In this document: positions 1 through 5,459 of the stretch, in pieces
Position numbering within the stretch: position 1 is the stretch's first letter
Layout: each line of letters begins with the position of its first letter
DNA from: an uncultured Lachnospiraceae bacterium
Lineage (GTDB): Bacteria; Bacillota; Clostridia; Lachnospirales; Lachnospiraceae
DNA: 6,660 nucleotides
Assembly (NCBI GenBank): GCA_902803015.1
Contig: CADCOL010000146.1
Location: forward strand, 1 to 6,660
Direction: 5' to 3'
Notes under the pieces: generated by a model
The model's input: the letters and a program-made list of their open reading frames with translations, nothing else
Told to the model about the DNA's origin: nothing
Database searches by the model: none
Made by a program: the position numbers and the translations under genes

Positions 1-866
1 CGCTGTACATAGTACTCCAGGAATCCCGTGGCACCCATGGAAAGAAGAAGTCCGAGCCATGGAAGGAAGCATGCTTTCGTCCATTTTTTCTTTCGAACCC
101 GCATAACGGTATAATAAACCGCCACGCCGAAGATACACACGGCGGACCAGATCTGGATGATGCTGACGAATCCGTTCGTGGGAAAATAACCCGCATCATA
201 TCTCGTACTCTCGATGACAAATTCCGCAGCGGAATAAAACAGAAGAAAGAAGCATGCCGTGGAGCCCTTTTCTTTTCGGTGACGAAAATAAAAGGATGCC
301 GTAACAAAACTTAAGACGAGCATGAGAAGGAATCCCAAGAAAAATGACGCAAAGCGGTATTCCGGCTCTCCCTGCGTATTGTAATTCATAAAGGAGACCG
401 GCAGATGCAAAAGGGCAGGAGCGGTGACTATGGATTTGCCGCGGCAAATCGGCTGATACAGACATGTTAAGTAAAGAATTGCCACTGCGGATGCGGTCCC
501 CGGGGACAGGCAGTCAAGCAGTCCGGGAAGATTCTTATCCAGACGAAGAAGCCGGACAATCCCGCATGCAAGTACAATGCCCGGAAGAATACCGAGCAGC
601 GAAAACGCCGTAAGATCCGTTGATTTCAGCGCATCAAGGTATCCGTGAAAACCGGACTGATGGGAATACCAGTATACACTTCTTCCGATAAATGCCGAGA
701 ACAATACCGCAAGCGGAAGGATCAGAATTAACGTGCCAATCCGGCGTTTTTTTTCGTTATAGAAAGCGGCGGAAAAGCAAAACCATACCAGAAGGGCTAT
801 CACAATCAGAATGGCGGCCCAGGAAAGTTTAAACGAATCGATAATAAATGCGGTGGGATTCATCAT
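1..866 (-). CDS. Lgt-like polytopic membrane protein, probably non-catalytic (3' end outside window)
   Basis: The reading frame is open for 288 codons from the ATG at 866-864 to the left edge, so the C-terminus is missing. The product is very hydrophobic, with likely membrane spans near residues 16-36, 43-63, 86-107, 120-138, 172-194, 203-217, 232-254 and 264-285. Its layout resembles prolipoprotein diacylglyceryl transferase (Lgt, PF01790): an inner L-LLD-LSPG stretch at about 113-123, and late on FVIESTRYD (216-224) followed by IIQIWSAVCI, like the RFxxEFxR...Q-LS region of Lgt. Several Lgt hallmarks appear lost. The GRxGNFxNGE block is replaced by TCLYQPICRG (134-143), the catalytic-loop His aligns with Phe88, and the first Arg of RFxxEFxR aligns with Glu215, while Arg222 is kept. 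Start: the first ATG overlaps the upstream stop as ATGA, with GGAGGAGGAG just before it; the next codon is also ATG and cannot be excluded. Family membership is inferred from layout, and function is unknown. It may be a dead Lgt-fold paralogue working with the neighbouring glycosidase. Confidence 0.68.
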   Translation of the reverse strand, partial: MMNPTAFIIDSFKLSWAAILIVIALLVWFCFSAAFYNEKKRRIGTLILILPLAVLFSAFIGRSVYWYSHQSGFHGYLDALKSTDLTAFSLLGILPGIVLACGIVRLLRLDKNLPGLLDCLSPGTASAVAILYLTCLYQPICRGKSIVTAPALLHLPVSFMNYNTQGEPEYRFASFFLGFLLMLVLSFVTASFYFRHRKEKGSTACFFLLFYSAAEFVIESTRYDAGYFPTNGFVSIIQIWSAVCIFGVAVYYTVMRVRKKKWTKACFLPWLGLLLSMGATGFLEYYVQ

Positions 867-2551
867 TGGTTCTCCTCCTCCGGCAGCGCCGTTGCGAAGT
901 AAAGAATATCGCTGACGGCACGCTCCGCATTAAAATCGATATGATTCAGTACACGGTGATTTAAAATAATCTCCGCAGTCTGTCCGCCGTCTAAGACATA
1001 GGCGTCGGTAACGCCTTTCTTTAACATGATTTCCCTGGTCTGCGCGACGGTTGCGGTGGGTGCATTATTGCCGTGGTTAATCGTCATAAGAAGATAGTGA
1101 CAGGGCTCGCCTCTTGCAAGAACCGAGCGGGAATAGATTTCGTTGACCTGACCCAAGAGATATCCGGGCGAGGATTCGTGAGGCTCTCCGTTTGCCACGA
1201 TGACGGGGCCGAAGGCAAGTGTAAAGAGTACATCGTTGTCTTTGATATACTGTTCCGCGGCTTCCTTGTTTTCCAAATCGCCGGCATAGGTAAAGAGAAG
1301 ATCGCCGTTGGAATTAACGTGGCAGAGTTCGAGTTTCAGAGGGTTAAAACGATAGAGCGTGCGCTGGTATACGGTCATGCCCTCTGCACGGAATTTATAG
1401 AAATCGCCGTTCATGGCGATAACGGCATTGGCTTCTTTTGACAGTTCGGAAGCGTACTTTTGAATCGGGGAACCGAAGGTATCCTGCGACAGTTTTCTCC
1501 GGAACTGGGAAGGGTCCGCCAGAAAGATTTCCGCGAAAGTGCAGGCGTGCCCGTTAACGAGTTCTCTCCATGTATAGCAAAGAATCGTTTCGTCACAGTA
1601 GTATTCCTGCTTGATATGGATAAAATCGGCATTCGGATCAAAGAAGAGTTTCTTTCCTTCGGTCAGCTTCGGGTTGTTTTCCACGAGCCTTACGATTTCC
1701 ATGGGGTCCTCGGCTACGCCGTAATTATTCAGGTTCGGCTTGGGGCCTTTGACCGCACTTTCTTCAATCGTATAGATTTTCGGGATGTAAATCAGTTCGC
1801 CCAGAACTTCGCTGCGGACATTGTCGGCAAGATTGGCACCGGAAGCGGAACCGCCGGCAAGAGCAAGCTTTAAGTTTTGGTTCGGGGAAATCTTCCATTC
1901 GCCGTCGGTGTAATCCATCTCCAGCGAGAAGTCGCTTTTGGAAATATACCGGTCGGGATTTTTCAGAACCTCGTTCATTGCTTCATCATATACTTTGTGC
2001 AGGACATCTTCCCTGTAATTATCGTTTTCGTCATAGATTTCGGACTTGCGGTGCGTATCGACCATCTCCGCCATACGGGTATTGACATATTCCGAAAGGT
2101 CGGGAGAGATTTTGGAGAAGTCTAAGTATTCCATCGATGCGGGAACGGAAGCATGGGTACCGTCCAGCGCTTCCACGCCGGTTATTGTACAGGAGTAACT
2201 TTCCTGAAGTCTGGAAAGTAAGAGTTCTTCCGCACTTCCGAGTTCCCTGGGACTTAAAAAAAGCGCCTCGTCCGCGGACTGCATGGAAGCGGCTTCTTCA
2301 AGCCGTCCTTCCGAGACGAGATTTAAGAAACGTTCCGCGCACACCTGCGGCTCTTCGGAGGGTTTAAAATACAAGGTTCCCTTTTCGGCGGAAAGAACGC
2401 ACAAAAACAAGGCGCCGCAGAGTAAAACGGCGGCAACGGCGGCAAATATTTTACGGAAATCCGATTTCTTTCCGGCATAGAAGATTAAAATCATCAGAAA
2501 GAAAAACAAAGAACCGATATAGATGATTGTCAGAAGTTGCATTTTCTCCAT
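863..2551 (-). CDS. Membrane-anchored phosphodiester glycosidase family protein (NAGPA/DUF2233 domain)
   Basis: 562 residues from the chosen start. Two hydrophobic spans (about 5-25 and 33-53, with a KKSDFRK loop between) anchor the protein; the remainder is probably outside the cell. Residues about 66-235 form an alpha/beta region that may be NTF2-like (a tentative reading), ending in DGEWKI. From about 325 to 555 lies a domain of the NAGPA type (PF09992), the family of the human enzyme that uncovers mannose 6-phosphate. Its recognisable motifs are IAMNGDFY (378-385), AFGPVIV (446-452), YVLDGGQTAEI (518-528) and ERAVSDILYF (543-552). Bacterial members are thought to act on glycan phosphodiesters, but the substrate here cannot be told. 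Start choice: the frame is open further upstream to an ATG at 2599, but those extra residues would lie across the promoter and have no ribosome site, and the two-span N-terminus begins cleanly at 2551. The ATG at 2551 also lacks a Shine-Dalgarno, consistent with a leaderless message. The gene is first in a two-gene operon with the Lgt-like gene. Confidence 0.82.
   Translation of the reverse strand: MEKMQLLTIIYIGSLFFFLMILIFYAGKKSDFRKIFAAVAAVLLCGALFLCVLSAEKGTLYFKPSEEPQVCAERFLNLVSEGRLEEAASMQSADEALFLSPRELGSAEELLLSRLQESYSCTITGVEALDGTHASVPASMEYLDFSKISPDLSEYVNTRMAEMVDTHRKSEIYDENDNYREDVLHKVYDEAMNEVLKNPDRYISKSDFSLEMDYTDGEWKISPNQNLKLALAGGSASGANLADNVRSEVLGELIYIPKIYTIEESAVKGPKPNLNNYGVAEDPMEIVRLVENNPKLTEGKKLFFDPNADFIHIKQEYYCDETILCYTWRELVNGHACTFAEIFLADPSQFRRKLSQDTFGSPIQKYASELSKEANAVIAMNGDFYKFRAEGMTVYQRTLYRFNPLKLELCHVNSNGDLLFTYAGDLENKEAAEQYIKDNDVLFTLAFGPVIVANGEPHESSPGYLLGQVNEIYSRSVLARGEPCHYLLMTINHGNNAPTATVAQTREIMLKKGVTDAYVLDGGQTAEIILNHRVLNHIDFNAERAVSDILYFATALPEEENQ
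872..881 (-). promoter_or_regulatory. Strong Shine-Dalgarno for the Lgt-like gene, inside the upstream gene's 3' end
   Basis: On the minus strand the sequence reads GGAGGAGGAG-AACCA-ATGATG. The purine run lies within the last codons of the glycosidase gene and serves the ATG at 866-864 or the adjacent one at 863-861. Together with the 4-base ATGA overlap it indicates translational coupling of the two genes. Confidence 0.75.
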
Positions 2552-2557
2552 GGGGGA

Positions 2558-2585
2558 ATTATAGCATAAAGGCGTACCCGTGCAA
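2558..2585 (-). promoter_or_regulatory. Extended -10 promoter for the glycosidase operon
   Basis: On the minus strand: TTGCAC (2585-2580, a weak -35), a 16-nt spacer, then TGC-TATAAT (2566-2558), a perfect extended -10. The predicted start of transcription, about 7 nt past the -10, is A2551, the first base of the chosen start codon. No Shine-Dalgarno lies between. The match to consensus is seen directly; activity is inferred. Confidence 0.65.
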
Positions 2586-2601
2586 ATCCGTATCAGCATA
2601 T

Positions 2602-2611
2602 AATTGCAATT
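2602..2611. repeat. 10-bp perfect palindrome AATTGCAATT between the divergent promoters
   Basis: The palindrome covers the -35 hexamer of the gpmI promoter (2604-2609) and lies 17 bp from the -35 of the divergent promoter. It could be an operator, but a 10-bp AT-rich palindrome is easily found by chance. Confidence 0.25.
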
Positions 2612-2632
2612 GGGAGCGTTCTTTGTTATAAT
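2604..2632 (+). promoter_or_regulatory. Sigma-A-type promoter for gpmI
   Basis: TTGCAA (2604-2609), 17-nt spacer, TATAAT (2627-2632). The -10 is a perfect match and the -35 matches 4 of 6. Transcription should begin near 2639, leaving a leader of about 85 nt before gpmI. The promoter is back-to-back with the glycosidase promoter, with 18 bp between the two -35 elements. Confidence 0.7.
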
Positions 2633-2649
2633 TGCCGTTAGACAGTTCT

Positions 2650-2695
2650 AACCCCAGGAGGGTTCGAATATAAAGTACAGTCGGGAAAACCCGAT
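2650..2695 (+). other. Two small hairpins in the gpmI 5' leader
   Basis: Hairpin 1: AACCC (2650-2654), loop CAGGA, GGGTT (2660-2664); it contains an AGGAGG that precedes no start codon and would be partly buried. Hairpin 2: TCGGG (2681-2685), loop AAAA, CCCGA (2690-2694), extendable by a G-U pair (2680/2695). Neither has a following T-tract, so they are not terminators. They may stabilise the message or be regulatory; no known riboswitch class is recognised. Confidence 0.35.
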
Positions 2696-2724
2696 GAATA
2701 TAAACCACAGGAGGAATTATTACA

Positions 2725-4299
2725 ATGGATAAACCGGTAGTTTTAGTTGTAATGGATGGTGTCGGCGAGACACCGGAAGAACTCGGAAACATGGTCCTTC
2801 GGGCCAACACCCCCACGCTGGATGAATTTAAGGCAACCTGCCCCTGGCAGACCATCAAGGCACACGGTACTGCGGTAGGCCTTCCCAGTGATGATGATAT
2901 GGGTAACAGTGAAGTCGGACATAACGCATTGGGATGCGGTCAGATTTATTCTCAGGGTGCGAAGCTTGTAAATGAGTCCATCCAATCAGGAAGCATTTAC
3001 GGAAGCGATACCTGGAAAGATCTGGTAAATTCCGTAATCGCAAACGGAAAGACATTACATTTCATCGGTCTTCTTTCCGATGGTAACGTACATTCCAACA
3101 TCAGCCACCTTCTTGCAATGCTCAAGGAAGCAAAAGCAGAAGGCGTTAAGAAGGCAAGAGTTCACATTCTTCTCGACGGACGTGATGTTCCCGCAACCAG
3201 CGCTCCCGAGTATATTGCACAGCTTGAGAATACCCTTGCGGAACTTAACGATGCCGATTTTGACGGACGCATCGCTTCCGGCGGCGGACGTATGAAGATT
3301 ACCATGGACCGTTATCAGGCAAACTGGCAGATGGTAAAAGACGGATGGGAAGTTCATGTTCACGGTGACGGACGTCAGTTCGCAAGTGCAAAAGAAGCGG
3401 TTGATACCCTTCGTGCGGAAACCGAAGCCATCGACCAGGATCTCGGTTCCTTCGTTATTGCTGAAAACGGCAAGCCCGTAGGTGCAATGGAAGACGGCGA
3501 CAGCGTTATTCTTTTCAACTTCCGCGGCGACCGTGCACTTGAAATCTCCATGGCATTCGACGGTGACGCTTCCTTTGACAAGTTTGATCGCGGAACCATC
3601 CCGAATGTAAAATATGCAGGCATGCTTGAATATGACGGAGACTTAAAGATCCCTCACAAGTATCTTGTAAATCCGCCTCAGATTAAAGACACTCTTACCG
3701 AGCTTTTAGTTGAGAACGGAATCAAGGAATATGCAGTTTCCGAGACACAGAAGTACGGTCACGTAACCTATTTCTGGAACGGCAACCGCTCCGGAAAGGT
3801 TTCCGAAGAGCTGGAAGATTACTGCGAGATTCCGTCCGATGTTCGTTCCTTTGACGAGGCACCCTGGATGAAGGCTACCGAGATTGCGGACTGCGTAATG
3901 GAAGCAATGACGAGCCACAAGTACGGATTCATCCGTTGCAACTTCCCCAACGGTGACATGGTTGGTCATACCGGAAGCCTGGATGCTACCGAAATCGCTG
4001 TAGAGAGCGTTGACCTCCAGCTTGCACGTATCAAGAAGGTATGTGATGCGGAAGGATACATTCTTATTGTTACCGCTGACCACGGCAACTCCGATCAGAT
4101 GCTTGAGAAGAACAAAAAGGGCGGTGTTCAGGTTCGTACTGCACACAGCTTAAATCCCGTTCCGTTCATCATCTATGACAAAGATGCACGTCATGAGATG
4201 AAAGAAGGCGCATTCGGACTTGCAAACGTAGCACCTACCGTAGCAGGCCTTATGGGAATCAAGCCTTATGACAGCTGGGAAGAGAGTATGTTGAAATAA
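2725..4299 (+). CDS. gpmI: 2,3-bisphosphoglycerate-independent phosphoglycerate mutase
   Basis: 524 residues, slightly longer than the usual 510-515. The enzyme interconverts 3- and 2-phosphoglycerate in glycolysis and gluconeogenesis in the cytoplasm, using metal ions and a phosphoserine intermediate. The alkaline phosphatase-like metalloenzyme core is split by the phosphotransferase insert, as in the family. Visible key residues: Asp11 (VVMDGVGE), the catalytic Ser62 in MGNSEVGH, His123 (NVHSN), Arg153-Asp154 (DGRDVP), Arg267 and Arg270 (FNFRGDRA), Lys343 (TQKYGHVTYF), Asp411 and His415 (DMVGHTG), Asp452 and His453 (TADHGNS), and His474 (HSLNPVPF). All expected metal ligands are present, so it should be active. 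Start: AGGAGG at 2709-2714, 10 nt before the ATG. It has its own promoter (2604-2632). No terminator follows directly; the next intrinsic terminator is the attenuator at 4519-4548, so some transcripts may run into the aromatic leader region. Confidence 0.97.
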   Translation: MDKPVVLVVMDGVGETPEELGNMVLRANTPTLDEFKATCPWQTIKAHGTAVGLPSDDDMGNSEVGHNALGCGQIYSQGAKLVNESIQSGSIYGSDTWKDLVNSVIANGKTLHFIGLLSDGNVHSNISHLLAMLKEAKAEGVKKARVHILLDGRDVPATSAPEYIAQLENTLAELNDADFDGRIASGGGRMKITMDRYQANWQMVKDGWEVHVHGDGRQFASAKEAVDTLRAETEAIDQDLGSFVIAENGKPVGAMEDGDSVILFNFRGDRALEISMAFDGDASFDKFDRGTIPNVKYAGMLEYDGDLKIPHKYLVNPPQIKDTLTELLVENGIKEYAVSETQKYGHVTYFWNGNRSGKVSEELEDYCEIPSDVRSFDEAPWMKATEIADCVMEAMTSHKYGFIRCNFPNGDMVGHTGSLDATEIAVESVDLQLARIKKVCDAEGYILIVTADHGNSDQMLEKNKKGGVQVRTAHSLNPVPFIIYDKDARHEMKEGAFGLANVAPTVAGLMGIKPYDSWEESMLK

Positions 4300-4303
4300 G
4301 TAC

Positions 4304-4332
4304 TTGACAAAAATACTTTGCCCATTTAAAGT
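4304..4332 (+). promoter_or_regulatory. Promoter of the pheA-aroF-trpB operon
   Basis: A perfect -35 TTGACA (4304-4309) starts 4 bases after the gpmI stop. It is followed by a 17-nt spacer and TAAAGT (4327-4332, 4 of 6 to consensus). Transcription should start near 4338-4340, only about 16 nt before the leader peptide ATG. No other convincing promoter lies between here and pheA. Confidence 0.75.
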
Positions 4333-4354
4333 GTTAGAGTAAAGGAACGTAACC

Positions 4355-4486
4355 ATGACAAGTAAAAGAAATGCACAACTGAATACGGCATCCGCTTTTG
4401 CTTTTACCTTTTTCCAGGTTTGCAACTTTTTTGCAGGCCTTTATTGGCGTTGGCAGTTTAAGAATACGTCTGTGAGTATGGGATGA
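4355..4486 (+). CDS. Phe-rich leader peptide (attenuation peptide) upstream of pheA
   Basis: A 43-codon reading frame, ATG at 4355 to TGA at 4484-4486, with an AAAGGA ribosome site at 4341-4346, 8 nt upstream. The first 14 residues are polar. Residues 15-35 contain Phe at 15, 17, 19, 20, 25, 26 and 35, Tyr at 30, and Trp at 31 and 33: ten aromatic residues in 21. Such clustering of the end-product amino acid, directly before a terminator and the phenylalanine gene pheA, is the hallmark of leader peptides such as E. coli PheL and PheM, although the sequence is not theirs and the peptide is longer than the roughly 15 residues of those. The role would be to report tRNA-Phe charging through ribosome stalling, not to act as a protein. 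The alternative is a small membrane peptide, but the central stretch is short and broken by Gln, Asn and Arg, so this is less likely. It lies between its promoter (4304-4332) and the terminator (4519-4548). Confidence 0.8.
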   Translation: MTSKRNAQLNTASAFAFTFFQVCNFFAGLYWRWQFKNTSVSMG

Positions 4487-4534
4487 AGGTAAGGAACGTT
4501 CAGTAGAGAGTAAAATGCGGCCCTGTCCTTTATC
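4402..4534 (+). promoter_or_regulatory. Attenuator RNA switch: competing anti-antiterminator and antiterminator pairings
   Basis: Three exclusive structures can be drawn. Region 1 (4402-4415, over Phe codons 17, 19 and 20) pairs with region 2 (4481-4494): 13 of 14 positions, three of them G-U. Region 2 can instead pair with region 3: 4482-4489 (GATGAAGG) with 4527-4534 (CCTTTATC), 8 continuous pairs with one G-U, then a 2x2 internal loop, then 4492-4494 with 4522-4524. Region 3 is the terminator's 5' arm and loop. The leader stop codon (4484-4486) lies inside region 2. A ribosome reaching the stop would hide region 2 and let the terminator form. A ribosome stalled at the Phe codons would hide region 1, free region 2 to pair with region 3, and block termination. 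The pairings were found by hand; no folding energies were computed, and pyrimidine-rich against purine-rich matches are easier by chance. Confidence 0.65.
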
Positions 4535-4548
4535 GGACAGGGCCTTTT
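4519..4548 (+). terminator. Intrinsic terminator (attenuator) before pheA
   Basis: A perfect 10-bp GC-rich stem GGCCCTGTCC (4519-4528) / GGACAGGGCC (4535-4544) with loop TTTATC, followed by TTTTATGTT. It ends only 16 nt before the pheA ATG, leaving no room for a separate promoter, so operon transcripts from 4304-4332 must read through it. It can also end gpmI transcripts. Confidence 0.93.
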
Positions 4549-4564
4549 ATGTTAGGGAAACAAT

Positions 4565-5422
4565 ATGTCGGATTCAAACCTTAAAATTGCATACAGCGGA
4601 GTGCAGGGTGCATACGCGGGAATTGCCGCGGCAAAGATTTTTCCCAAAGCGGAGTTGAAATCCTATTCGTCCTTCCGTCAGGCATACGAAGCGGTGGTCA
4701 AAAAAGAATGCGAGTATGCCGTGCTCCCGATTGAGAACAGTTACGCCGGAGAGGTTGCACAGGTTACCGACCTTCTTTACGGCGGGAACTTAAAGATTGT
4801 GGGAATCTTCGAACTGCCGATTGTACACAACCTTCTCGGGATTGAAGAAACTAATCTGAATCAGATTAAAACGGTCTACAGTCATCCTCAGGCTTTGGAC
4901 CAGTGTAGTGAATATATTTACAACCACGGATTTGAAAAAAGGGTTGCCACCAACACCGCCCTGGCGGCCAAAGAGGTGGCGCTCTTGAAAGATCCGACCG
5001 TAGCGGCAATCGCAAGCAAAGAGACCGCTGAGATTTACGGACTGAAAGTTCTGGAACGGGCGATTAACGAAAGTGAAAGCAATACGACACGATTTGTGGT
5101 ATTATCAGCAGGGAAGGATCCGGACAGTAAAGAACAGAGAGAAATCTTTAAACGCAAAGAGGCCTTTACCCTGATCCTGATTGTTAAGAATGAAGCCGGC
5201 GCCGTGGCAAGGGCGATTACGACCATCGGTGATTTCGGATTCAATATGAGGACGCTTCGAAGCCGTCCGCAGAAAACGCTTCTTTGGAGTTATTACTTCT
5301 ACGTGGAAGGCGAAGGAGACTTAGGCAGCATCAAGGGCGTGGAGATGCTGAGGGCACTCGAAGAAAACTGCGAGAGCGTAAAGGTGCTTGGCAACTATCC
5401 GGCAGACGTTATACTTGAATAG
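4565..5422 (+). CDS. pheA: Prephenate dehydratase with C-terminal ACT domain
   Basis: 285 residues. Converts prephenate to phenylpyruvate, the committed step to phenylalanine, in the cytoplasm. The catalytic domain (PF00800, about 6-182) shows IAYSGVQGAYA (8-18), PIENSYAGEV (55-64), YSHPQALDQC (105-114) and the NTTRF motif (173-177) that carries the catalytic Thr. An ACT domain (about 200-278) follows. There is no N-terminal chorismate mutase domain, so this is a monofunctional type and chorismate mutase must be encoded elsewhere. Two Phe-binding motifs of the ACT domain are altered: GALV reads GAVA (212-215) and ESRP reads RSRP (232-235), so feedback inhibition may be weakened or different. 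Start: AGGGA at 4554-4558 before ATG 4565, immediately after the attenuator. First structural gene of the operon; aroF follows after 37 nt. Confidence 0.93.
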   Translation: MSDSNLKIAYSGVQGAYAGIAAAKIFPKAELKSYSSFRQAYEAVVKKECEYAVLPIENSYAGEVAQVTDLLYGGNLKIVGIFELPIVHNLLGIEETNLNQIKTVYSHPQALDQCSEYIYNHGFEKRVATNTALAAKEVALLKDPTVAAIASKETAEIYGLKVLERAINESESNTTRFVVLSAGKDPDSKEQREIFKRKEAFTLILIVKNEAGAVARAITTIGDFGFNMRTLRSRPQKTLLWSYYFYVEGEGDLGSIKGVEMLRALEENCESVKVLGNYPADVILE

Positions 5423-5459
5423 ACAGACCCGAACAAACGGGCAGAAAGAAGAATATATT

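Noticed and set aside
1073..2125. Series of plus-strand frames opposite the glycosidase gene
   Set aside because: They lie antisense to a domain-bearing frame, have no ribosome sites and resemble no known protein.
2552..2599. N-terminal extension of the glycosidase to an ATG at 2599
   Set aside because: It would be encoded by the promoter itself, has no ribosome site, and adds residues unlike a membrane anchor.
2694..2732. Twelve-codon upstream frame overlapping the gpmI start
   Set aside because: It has no ribosome site, begins inside a hairpin, has no notable composition, and its overlap with the gpmI start is likely chance.
3706..4146. 146-codon frame on the minus strand inside gpmI
   Set aside because: It lies opposite a fully conserved gpmI coding region, with no ribosome site or recognisable domain; it is a shadow of codon bias.
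4333..4564. T-box riboswitch controlling pheA
   Set aside because: No T-box sequence (AGGGTGGNACCGCG-like) or Stem I elements can be seen, and the leader of about 225 nt is largely taken up by a coding frame and one terminator.
4515..4564. Second small gene starting at the ATG in 4515-4517
   Set aside because: It would run through the terminator stem and out of frame into pheA, with no ribosome site at a suitable distance.
5428..5441. CCCG/CGGG hairpin between pheA and aroF
   Set aside because: A 4-bp stem with a 6-nt loop and no T-tract is too weak to support a function.
5388..5459. Upstream start for aroF inside pheA
   Set aside because: The extension overlaps pheA in another frame, lacks a ribosome site and does not resemble the family N-terminus.
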